Program-made: the position numbers and the translations under genes | Shown: positions 1 through 7,080 of the stretch, in pieces | Position numbering within the stretch: position 1 is the stretch's first letter | Layout of the letters: each line of letters starts with the position of its first letter | Assembly (NCBI GenBank): GCA_913778455.1 | Contig: CAJYVK010000393.1 | Span: forward strand, 1-59,158 | Direction of reading: 5' to 3' | Length of the DNA stretch: 59,158 bases | DNA from: an uncultured Hymenobacter sp. | GTDB taxonomy: Bacteria; Bacteroidota; Bacteroidia; Cytophagales; Hymenobacteraceae | The notes under the pieces: generated by a model | Seen by the model: only the letters and a program-made list of their open reading frames with translations | Told to the model about the DNA's origin: nothing | Database searches by the model: none

Positions 1-2
1 CC

Positions 3-959
3 CGCAGCACGCAGCAGCGGCAGCAGCAGCGGTGGCAGGCACAGGACACCTTGCAGGATCTGACCGGTGATGTCAGCATGACAACGGATTCGGTAATGAC
101 AATGGGAACCTTGTTGCCCGAGGCCCAGCGGGACGCTTTAGGGCTGACCACCGGCTCAGACCAGGAGCGATTGCACCAGCGGCGGATGCAGCGTTTGGCT
201 AAAAAAGTAAAAGATAAAAAAATGGATACGTTTTCGGATGACGAGTCGGAAGACGAATTAGCAGAAGCAATGACCAGCGTGTTGGACCAGCGCCAACGCA
301 GCAAGCAAACTCGCCAGAAGCAGCGGCAGGAAGCGCCTGCTATGAGTGAGGAAGAAGCCCAGCGCCAAGCACAGGCGGAGCGTGCGAAGCGCAAGCGCAA
401 GCGGGAAACCCGAACTCAGGTAGTGGGCATGCTAGAGGAACACGACCTAAGTGATGACGAGTCGCACGGCACCTTGACGCAAAAGATAAAGGCTGCGTTT
501 GAGGAGGAGCAGACGAGAAAGCGGCAGAAAACAACCTCTTACGTGGCTGGTAGAGAGCTTGCCCAGAATGGCCATGCCTTAAGCGATGCGCCTTCAATGT
601 CTGATACCGAAATGCAGCTGCTCAGCCGCGGATTCACCGATGGTAAGGCAGCCTTGGAGGAGCAAGGCTATAACGATGGCCTGACAGACAACCAAAGTGC
701 AGGCGCCGCCGAGCACGTGTATATGAAAGAAGCCTTCAAAGCGGGGCAAGAGGATAGGCAGAAGGTAGTTGAGCGAGCCCGCGCGAATCGCCAGCTACAT
801 AAGTACAATGAAGCGCCAACCGTAGAGGGGTTGCTGCGTGCGCAGGCGTCCAATGATAGTTTAAGTGCGCTAGTAAGATTATACTACCAAGTGCTTTATT
901 CTCCCCATTTATCTGCTTCGCCGTCCTTGAGTACAAGCACGGAGCATGTCGAGGTATAG
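3..959 (+). CDS. Charged coiled-coil hypothetical protein, 5' end outside the window
   Basis: I do not recognise a family. The frame is open to the left edge, with no stop before the first TTG at 51 and no ATG near it, so the true start probably lies upstream. The visible protein (about 319 residues) is dominated by Lys, Arg, Glu, Gln and Asp, with a basic run (RKRKRETR) near residue 125 and long stretches likely to be helical. A middle section reads GFTDGKAALEEQGYNDG and may be a small folded unit; the last 35 residues are hydrophobic and Ser-rich. Base composition is clearly less GC-rich than all downstream genes, which suggests recent transfer or weak constraint. It could be a phage or mobile-element structural protein or the charged tail of a secreted effector; neither can be shown from sequence. 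Confidence 0.55.
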   Translation, partial: RSTQQRQQQRWQAQDTLQDLTGDVSMTTDSVMTMGTLLPEAQRDALGLTTGSDQERLHQRRMQRLAKKVKDKKMDTFSDDESEDELAEAMTSVLDQRQRSKQTRQKQRQEAPAMSEEEAQRQAQAERAKRKRKRETRTQVVGMLEEHDLSDDESHGTLTQKIKAAFEEEQTRKRQKTTSYVAGRELAQNGHALSDAPSMSDTEMQLLSRGFTDGKAALEEQGYNDGLTDNQSAGAAEHVYMKEAFKAGQEDRQKVVERARANRQLHKYNEAPTVEGLLRAQASNDSLSALVRLYYQVLYSPHLSASPSLSTSTEHVEV

Positions 960-1096
960 TAAAGCTCCCCCTAAACGCCGCGCCAGATCTGATAATCAGT
1001 AGGCTGATACTGAGTATTAGCTAAAAAGTTAGTTATTCCTGTTGAGGTGGCTGCCACTAGCCAGTTTCAAGTTACGCACCCTGCACTTCCTTCGCT

Positions 1097-3052
1097 ATGT
1101 CAACACTGCCTTTGCCTAAATGGCTGGCTTTCTCAGTATTTACGTTGCTGCCGCTCCTGGCCCTCGCGCAGCCGCGCGCCGCGCTTCACAATCCCGCTGG
1201 CTATTTTCCGGCTGACCAAGCGCGTTTTCAGCCCGGGGCACCGGCCCCGGTGCGGCCCCCCGGGCTGCCGTCGGCTGGGGCGCGGCCGTTGCGGCCGGGC
1301 GTTACGGTCTTTGGCTGGCTGCCCGCCTGGGTACCGATGACCTACGCCCGGCAGGTGGATTTTGCCCTGGTTTCGCACGTGGCCTACGGTGGCTACCGGG
1401 CCAGCGAGCAAGGTGAGCTGCAAGTGCCCGCCGCCGACAGCGCTCAGCCGCTGGCCACGCTGGTGCACCGCGCCAACCCCCGGGGCCAGGTGCTGCTGAA
1501 TCTGGGCTACCACGAGCCGGCAACCGGGGCGGCCCTGCTGGAGACGGCGGGCGGCTCCGCCCGGCAAGCGCTGGTTGAGGCGCTGGCCCGGCAGGTCGGG
1601 GCGACCGGGGCCAACGGCGTGCACCTCGCCTTTTCGTTCCGGCCCCGGGCTACCCCCGCCGTCGAGCCCCGGCCCGCCAGCAAGAGCGAGTACGAGAGCG
1701 CCGAAAAGCGACTCAAAAAAACGCGCAACGAGCTCAACGACCAAAACAAGGCGCTGAAGCAGAATTACAAAACGCTCCAGGCCGTGCGCAATGACTTTGT
1801 CCAGCGGAAGAAGAGCGGGGCAACCATCGCGCCCACCGAGCTGGCCGAGTACCAGCGCCAGCAGCGGCAGCAGCAGGCTGATTCCAGCCAGTTTATCGCC
1901 GACCGCGACCGGTTCCGGGCCGAGGAAGCGGCGCTCAGCAGCCACATGGTGCTGCCCCCGGCCCCGGCCGCCCGCCCCGATGGCCGCCCGGCCGCCGTGC
2001 GCGAGCTGCTGGCAGCGCTGCGGCAGGCCCTGCCGAGCGCCACGCTTACCCTGGAACTGCCGGCCATCGATTCGGCGCGGGTGTACGCCGGGCTGCTGGC
2101 CCTGGGACCGCCCCCGGTTAATCTGTGCGTGTTGCAGGCGTTCGATTACACGGCCGCCCGGCCCGACGATCCCGGCCCGCTGGCCCCGGTGCAGCCCAGC
2201 GCAGCCTGGGGGCCGCAGGCCCTGGCTACTTCCGTCGATTACTACCTGAAGCAAAAGCTGCGGCCGGCCCAGCTGCTGGTGGGCCTGATCGCGCCGGGTA
2301 AGGTGTGGACGGTGTACACCAGCGGGGCACCCATTCGCTACTGGTACGTGACGAGCCGCAGCCTGGCCATTCAGCCTGTTAAAGCGCAGCGCGTAGACGA
2401 GGCCAGCGGTAGCCTGCGGGTGGAGCTCGACTCGCTGCGGGGTATGCTGCCGCAGGCCCCGCACGTGGCCTGGGCCGACGACACGACCACGCTGGCCGCC
2501 CGCTACGCGTGGGCCACGGGGCGCGGGCTGGGCGGCGTAACTATCTGGGCCCTGGGCTTCGATGCGCCCGATGCGCCGCTCTGGAGCTTCGTGCGGGCGC
2601 ACCTCACCGGGGCCGCCACGCCGACGGCTGCCCCGGTCGCACCCGATACCACCGGGCTGGCGGCCGATACGGCACAGGCGAGCCCCCGGGCCTCGGAAGA
2701 TAATGGCCCCCAGACGTTCACCGAGGCGATGACGGAAGCCGAAAGTTGGGTAAAGGGCTCGGCGCTGGCGCAGGTGGTGCTCTTGTTCCTGGTGGTGCTC
2801 CTGGCCGGGGCGTGGGTGGGGATGCTGGTAGGGGCCGCGCAAACGGCCCGCTACTGGGTGCCCTTCGCCCGCCGCCTAGCCTGGATGCTGGTATTACTGC
2901 TGGGCACCGGGGCCCTCCTCGGCCTCTACGTGAGTTGCGTAGGTCCCTTTCGGCGGGGCTCGGTGTGGCTAACCTGGCTGGTAGTGCTGGGTGGATTAGT
3001 GATGCTGTGGCTGGCTTATCGGCGGTCGCGGCCAGCTACGCCGCTGCCCTAA
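1097..3052 (+). CDS. GH18-like membrane protein with degenerate active site and coiled-coil insert
   Basis: Residues 1-25 are a signal peptide ending in LALAQ. Residues about 70-505 follow a glycoside hydrolase 18 (chitinase-like) TIM barrel: GWLPAWVP and FALVSHVAYGG at the start, LGGVTIWALGFDAPD at the end. The strand that normally carries the DxxDxDxE catalytic signature reads GANGVHLAFSF here, so both the acidic residues and the proton donor are missing. Directly after it an approximately 90-residue charged coiled coil (about 195-285) is inserted into the barrel. The C-terminus (about 550-645) has three transmembrane helices. Known GH18 members without the acid act as carbohydrate-binding lectins; by inference this one binds glycans, perhaps peptidoglycan or chitin-like polymers, from the membrane. 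It ends against a convergent gene across a long hairpin. The fold call is good, the function is not known. Confidence 0.7.
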   Translation: MSTLPLPKWLAFSVFTLLPLLALAQPRAALHNPAGYFPADQARFQPGAPAPVRPPGLPSAGARPLRPGVTVFGWLPAWVPMTYARQVDFALVSHVAYGGYRASEQGELQVPAADSAQPLATLVHRANPRGQVLLNLGYHEPATGAALLETAGGSARQALVEALARQVGATGANGVHLAFSFRPRATPAVEPRPASKSEYESAEKRLKKTRNELNDQNKALKQNYKTLQAVRNDFVQRKKSGATIAPTELAEYQRQQRQQQADSSQFIADRDRFRAEEAALSSHMVLPPAPAARPDGRPAAVRELLAALRQALPSATLTLELPAIDSARVYAGLLALGPPPVNLCVLQAFDYTAARPDDPGPLAPVQPSAAWGPQALATSVDYYLKQKLRPAQLLVGLIAPGKVWTVYTSGAPIRYWYVTSRSLAIQPVKAQRVDEASGSLRVELDSLRGMLPQAPHVAWADDTTTLAARYAWATGRGLGGVTIWALGFDAPDAPLWSFVRAHLTGAATPTAAPVAPDTTGLAADTAQASPRASEDNGPQTFTEAMTEAESWVKGSALAQVVLLFLVVLLAGAWVGMLVGAAQTARYWVPFARRLAWMLVLLLGTGALLGLYVSCVGPFRRGSVWLTWLVVLGGLVMLWLAYRRSRPATPLP

Positions 3053-3118
3053 CGCCTAGTCGGGATACTCCGGTTGGCAAGCGTATGTATACTGTCGCCG
3101 TTTAATCGGGAACGCCGT

Positions 3119-3205
3119 CTATTGTAACACCAAGCTCCAGCTTGGTGATGCGTCCGGGTGTATGCAGCAATCGCATCACCAAGCTGGAGCTTGGTGTTAC
3201 AATAG
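3119..3205. repeat. Long perfect inverted repeat between convergent genes
   Basis: Arms of 34 bases (3119-3152 and 3172-3205) match without error and enclose a 19-base loop. Each arm also contains a smaller internal palindrome, CCAAGCTCCAGCTTGG, so the strand could fold as a cruciform within a cruciform. It lies between the ends of two convergent genes and may act as a bidirectional terminator, although no long T-run follows. A dispersed intergenic repeat family is the other possibility. Confidence 0.8.
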
Positions 3206-3220
3206 CTATTTAAACTTAGC

Positions 3221-3499
3221 CTAAGCCTCGGCCGGGGGCAGGGTGATGGTCTGGGCGAGGCGGGCTGCCGCGTAGGCGCCCAGGCGCCCCAGGTAGCAGC
3301 TGGCAACAACCAGCACGTAGAGCGTCAGCGCTAGGTAGACTGGGCGTCGTGCCAGTACCATTTCCAAGCTGTGCCGCAGCGCGGGCACCTGCTTGAGGAG
3401 CGCGTTTAGAATCAGCGTTAGCGGCACGGCGGCCAGCAAAATAAGTAGCAGCCAGCGCAACTCGCGTGCAAAAAGAGATTTGGGAACTGCGGCGGGCAT
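3221..3499 (-). CDS. Small two-helix membrane protein
   Basis: I see no recognisable family. The start chosen is the internal ATG giving MPAAVPKSLF, because the 20 residues that would precede it are low-complexity and extend across the likely promoter. The 92-residue product has a basic N-terminus (FARELRW), a first membrane helix (LLLILLAAVPLTLILNALL), an amphipathic loop, a second helix (YLALTLYVLVVASCYLG) and a short acidic tail. Size and topology resemble holins and small pore or anchor proteins, but such resemblance is weak evidence. It follows the amidase gene on the same strand after about 175 bases. Inference: an accessory of the neighbouring envelope genes. Confidence 0.55.
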   Translation of the reverse strand: MPAAVPKSLFARELRWLLLILLAAVPLTLILNALLKQVPALRHSLEMVLARRPVYLALTLYVLVVASCYLGRLGAYAAARLAQTITLPPAEA

Positions 3500-3674
3500 G
3501 GGAAGTGCGGGTGGGAGAAACGACGGAAGGGATAATTGAAGGACGCCCCGAACGAGCACGCTGAGTATGCATCAGGCAGAGCAGGCGGGACTATGTTTTA
3601 ACCAACCATCGGCCAGTGATTCGGGGCTGAGCCGCCCCGCGGGAAAATGATAAAGTTGATGGCCGCGGACAGTG

Positions 3675-4502
3675 TCAGCTATTTTCTACAATGCCGCCGC
3701 TCCAGCAGTACTCGTCGTTGGGCAGGGCGTACCAGCGGTTGTTGCCGTCGATATCGTCGCCCAGTACGCGCCCTATATAAGTCACTTGCAGGCCGGCCGG
3801 GACTATCCGGCCCGGCGCTAGGCGCGAGGGGGAGCCGTAGCGCAGGTTGAGGCGGGCTCGCACCGTGATGATGCCCGCCGGGGGGGCGTCGGTCCAGGGA
3901 ATAATCGGCGCGGCCACGGGCTTGGCCGCGACCTTGCCCGAGTAGCGGGCGTAGGCATCCGCCACGTCGCGCAGCAGCTGCGCGTAGCTGCGGCCGCTCA
4001 CCGCTAGGCCCGACTGTGGGTCGCGCTTGCGGGCCGGGTCGAGCTTGTGGTGGCCGATGATGTCGTGGGCCGGGTCGAGGTGAAACTTCGAGCAGGCGTA
4101 GGCCAGTACCCACACGTAGCGGCGGTAGGCTTCGTCGGCGTTGATATTAGCCCCGTAGCAATACTCCACGCCAATGGCGGCGTCGTTGGCCTTGCACTTG
4201 TACAAGCGACTATCCTCCGTGCAGTTGTAAATCACGTGCCACGCCTTTTCGGGCGGGGCCGTCAGGGCCGGAATGCACTCAATTATCTGCTTATCATCGA
4301 CAAATAGATGCGCCGAGGCGCTAATCTGTTGGCACGAGTTCTCGTAGTACTTGACGTTGCCCGCCGCCGTAGAGCCGGGGTTGCCGGTATCGTGGGCCAC
4401 CAAAAAGCGGATCTTATGAGCGGGCTGCCGGCTGCGCCGCTTCGAGGGGGCCGGCAGCCAATGCTGCTTAATGGGATATTCGAGGTCAGGAAATAGCCGC
4501 AT
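3675..4502 (-). CDS. N-acetylmuramoyl-L-alanine amidase (amidase_2 family) with C-terminal SH3-like domain
   Basis: Members of this family cut the amide bond between N-acetylmuramic acid and L-alanine in peptidoglycan using one zinc ion. Zinc-ligand and active-site landmarks are visible: LVAHDTGNPGSTA near residue 35, AIGVEYCYG in the middle, and IIGHHKLDPARKRDP about residues 145-160, where the second His of the pair and the later Asp or Lys are typical of phage and Bacillus amidases. Residues about 210-270 look like a bacterial SH3 wall-binding domain (VRARLNLRYGSPS). No signal peptide is present, as in phage endolysins, which need a pore to reach the wall. It sits in a block with a GH108-type muramidase and pore-like SLATT protein, which suggests a lytic role. 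A housekeeping wall-recycling amidase is the alternative. Confidence 0.85.
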   Translation of the reverse strand: MRLFPDLEYPIKQHWLPAPSKRRSRQPAHKIRFLVAHDTGNPGSTAAGNVKYYENSCQQISASAHLFVDDKQIIECIPALTAPPEKAWHVIYNCTEDSRLYKCKANDAAIGVEYCYGANINADEAYRRYVWVLAYACSKFHLDPAHDIIGHHKLDPARKRDPQSGLAVSGRSYAQLLRDVADAYARYSGKVAAKPVAAPIIPWTDAPPAGIITVRARLNLRYGSPSRLAPGRIVPAGLQVTYIGRVLGDDIDGNNRWYALPNDEYCWSGGIVENS

Positions 4503-4609
4503 AAGAGTAAATACCTGCAGAAAAAACAGCGATACAAATTACGGAGTAATAGCAGAATGGCAGCATCCGGGTTGAGAAAATAGCGGGAGCTGGTGCGCGG
4601 TTGCGCGGG

Positions 4610-6181
4610 CTAGCCCAGCCCGGGCTGGCGTAGGTAGTCGATTTCTTCCTCTTCCGGCGGCCCCATGTCATCTTCTTCGTGGTAAAGCACTTCCCCCGTG
4701 GCTAGGTCGGCCTGCGACTTGCTCCCGAACTCCGGCGGTGGTGCGTCGGCAGTCACCGGGGCCGCTGCCGGTGGTGGCTCAGCGGCTGGCTCAGCTACCG
4801 GGGCGGGTGCGCTGGCGGGAGCCGGCCGGGCCGGCTCCGGCGGCAGAGGAGGAGAGGCCGGCTGAGCTTGCGATTGCGGGGGTGGGCTGGCGGCCACACC
4901 GCCGGCCGGCGCGGGCAGCGGTGCCACGGGCGCCGGCGGTGCGGGAGTAGCGGGCAAAGCGGCGGCAGCTTCCGCGGGAAAGCTGACTGCTACCACCGGC
5001 GGCGCCGCTGGGGCGAGCGCCGCCGGCTCGGGGACCGCCGCCACTTGCTCCTTCGCTCGCTCCACTTGCCACTTGGGTGCTACATAAGCAAGCCCGCTGA
5101 TTGCGAGTAAGATGGCTGGCCCCGGTGGCCAGGTAGGCAGGCCGCCGGTGGCGTATAGCTCGCTGGCAAAGAAGCCGCCCACTGCCAGCGTTACTACCAC
5201 AAACTGCAAGCGGTAAATGGACAGCCCGCGCTCATCGCTGAGCAAGTCGGCGAGCCAGCCCCGACTCTGAACCGCTTCGTTGCCGGGCGCTGCTGGCCGG
5301 GTCGGCGCGAGTGCGGCCAGCGCGGCCGTGCCGGCACTCACGCCCAGCAGCGCCAGGGTGCCAGCCGGCAAGACTGGCTGCCCCCCGGTGAGGCAGCCCG
5401 CCAGCAGGCTACCCCCCAGCCCCAGGAAGCACCACCAGGCTAGTTGAGTTCGGGCCAGGCTGTAGGGTGGGGCGGCCTCCGCTACGGGCAGCCGGTAGCC
5501 GTCGGCATCGTAGGAAGCGGCTACCGGAACGCGCAGCAGCCACGAGCGGGCCGCGGCTACCACCAGCAGTAGGCCGGCCAGCGCCACCAGGGCCGGGCCA
5601 GCCGGCCAGCCCCAGGCCGGGGCCAGTTGCACGGGGCCGGAGCGGCCCGGGGATAGTTCGAGTAGTTGGCGGGTGGCCGAGCCTAGGCCCAGGCGCACGG
5701 GGTGGGCCGGCTGCCAGGGCGAGCCGTCGGCCAGGGCCCAGGCAGCCGGGGCCGCCTCGCGCCGGAGCGCAAAAACTACCCGGGTAAGTACGCTCGGCGT
5801 GAGTGCCGTGGCGGCTACCGTCGGCGGGCTGGTCGTGGTCGAGTCGGACCAGCTGCCCGCCGGCGCGGCCGTAGCGGCCGGCACTGTCGCCGGGGGCTGG
5901 GCGGAAGTAGTATCGAGTAGGGTATAAACGGCCAGCGGGGCCAGGCCGGGCAAGGGCAACCCATTGAGATACAGCGTAAGGCTCGAAGCGGCTGCCGGCG
6001 GCAAATCCCGGGCTTCGAGCGTGAGCGTGCCACCCAGCCGGAGCAGGGAATCCTGATCGGAGGCGGCCGCCGGGTAGACGCGGCGCAGCGCTGGCTGCTG
6101 CCCGGCGGCCGCGTCGGCCAGCCCGAGTAGCAAGGAGCCAGCCAGCGCGCAGCGGCCGGCCAGCCGCAGTAGAGTATTCAT
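4610..6181 (-). CDS. Five-helix membrane protein with Pro/Ala-rich acidic tail
   Basis: A signal peptide (residues 1-28, ending DAAAGQQ) precedes an extracytoplasmic region of about 165 residues that resembles an Ig/TIG-like fold (LRLGGTLTLEARDLPP). Five membrane helices follow at roughly 194-213, 247-266, 272-293, 328-348 and 352-372. The loop before the fourth, WLADLLSDERGLSIYRLQ, and the paired helices look like a conserved unit I have seen in uncharacterised bacterial membrane proteins, but I cannot name it. Residues 385-523 are low-complexity Pro/Ala with an acidic end (HEEDDMGPPEEEE). The LSDAT-SLATT protein in the same block ends in a very similar tail, which hints that the two act together. 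It is divergent from the muramidase-SLATT pair across 204 bases. Function unknown. Confidence 0.65.
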   Translation of the reverse strand: MNTLLRLAGRCALAGSLLLGLADAAAGQQPALRRVYPAAASDQDSLLRLGGTLTLEARDLPPAAASSLTLYLNGLPLPGLAPLAVYTLLDTTSAQPPATVPAATAAPAGSWSDSTTTSPPTVAATALTPSVLTRVVFALRREAAPAAWALADGSPWQPAHPVRLGLGSATRQLLELSPGRSGPVQLAPAWGWPAGPALVALAGLLLVVAAARSWLLRVPVAASYDADGYRLPVAEAAPPYSLARTQLAWWCFLGLGGSLLAGCLTGGQPVLPAGTLALLGVSAGTAALAALAPTRPAAPGNEAVQSRGWLADLLSDERGLSIYRLQFVVVTLAVGGFFASELYATGGLPTWPPGPAILLAISGLAYVAPKWQVERAKEQVAAVPEPAALAPAAPPVVAVSFPAEAAAALPATPAPPAPVAPLPAPAGGVAASPPPQSQAQPASPPLPPEPARPAPASAPAPVAEPAAEPPPAAAPVTADAPPPEFGSKSQADLATGEVLYHEEDDMGPPEEEEIDYLRQPGLG

Positions 6182-6385
6182 AGCAGCAAGAGGTATCGGC
6201 GGCTGCCCAGCCAGCCAAGGGCAGGCAATATACTACCCCCGCCCAGCCGCCAAAAAGCCCGGGCGGCTCACCACTGGTCCGCTACGCCAGCCCAATCGCG
6301 GCGGGGCCTTACCTTGCGAGTGCAGAATAGCTTGCCGGCTGCTATGCTTACGTTTACTTGACTCTGCTGATTCCTACCTGCGTAT
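6182..6385. other. Divergent intergenic region, probable promoters
   Basis: This region separates the membrane-protein gene (minus strand) from the muramidase-SLATT pair (plus strand). On the plus strand TACGTTTA at 6349-6356 is one base from the Bacteroidota -7 element TAnnTTTG and lies 30 bases before the ATG; I found no good upstream TTG at the expected distance, so the promoter call is weak. A GC-rich stretch (6240-6300) has several short dyads but no clear operator. Confidence 0.35.
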
Positions 6386-7051
6386 ATGGCAAACTTTGAT
6401 GCTTATTTCCCCAAATTGCTGCGCAACGAAGGGAATTACTGCGATACCCCCGGCGACTCGGGCGGCGAAACCTACCAGGGCGTTTCTCGCAAGTACAACG
6501 GCACGTGGCCGGGCTGGGCGACTGTTGATGCCACTAAAAAAAAGCTGGGTTTGAGTAGTCCCGTACCCCAGCCCAAGTGGGCCGCGCTCAACGCCGAGCT
6601 GGTACCCAATGCCGCCCTCAGCGCCAACGTCAAGCAGCTGTACCGCGCCAATTACTGGGATGCCCTGCACCTCGACGGGGTGCGTTCGCAATCGGTAGCC
6701 GAGCAGCTGGCCGACCACGGCATCAATGCCGGCCCCAAACAGCCGATTCGGATGCTGCAATACCTGCTCAACACACTGTATGGGCACTCGCTGGGCATCG
6801 ATGGGCAAATGGGGCCGCAGACCATCGCCGCCCTCAACGCCGTATCGGCCCCACTTTTTTACCTGAGCCTGGTTGAGATGCGCCAGGCGTACTACTACTA
6901 TCTGGCCGGTAGCCCCGCTACCTCCACCCCGCGCATGGCTGAGTGGAGCAGCTTTCTGGGTGGCCCCATCCTGCGGCTCAAGCCCAATCCTAGCCTACAG
7001 AAGTTTCTGCCTTCCTGGCTGAGTCGTACCAAGGCTCCTTTCGAGGGATAA
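6386..7051 (+). CDS. GH108-type N-acetylmuramidase with C-terminal peptidoglycan-binding domain
   Basis: This family of lysozyme-like enzymes cleaves the glycan strands of peptidoglycan. Residues 1-90 carry the signature region: the catalytic Glu in LLRNEGNYCDTPGDSGGET followed by YQGVSRK. Residues about 95-190 match the peptidoglycan-binding domain that usually follows (QPIRMLQYLLN, then IDGQMGPQTIAALNA). At 221 residues the length is close to the family norm of about 170-200. No signal peptide is present, so like a phage endolysin it would need a membrane pore to reach its substrate. The next gene, starting 29 bases downstream on the same strand, encodes a protein with SLATT pore-type helices. 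That pairing, holin-like plus endolysin-like, is the basis for reading this as a lysis module. It may also be a captured phage lysozyme. Confidence 0.85.
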   Translation: MANFDAYFPKLLRNEGNYCDTPGDSGGETYQGVSRKYNGTWPGWATVDATKKKLGLSSPVPQPKWAALNAELVPNAALSANVKQLYRANYWDALHLDGVRSQSVAEQLADHGINAGPKQPIRMLQYLLNTLYGHSLGIDGQMGPQTIAALNAVSAPLFYLSLVEMRQAYYYYLAGSPATSTPRMAEWSSFLGGPILRLKPNPSLQKFLPSWLSRTKAPFEG

Positions 7052-7080
7052 TTTCTTTTCGCTCCCCCGCTTTTTGGCTG

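Noticed and set aside
1133..2842. Long minus-strand frame opposite the GH18-like gene
   Set aside because: Its composition (Gly, Arg, Gln, Pro) is that of an antisense shadow in high-GC DNA, while the plus strand has a signal peptide, domain motifs and membrane helices.
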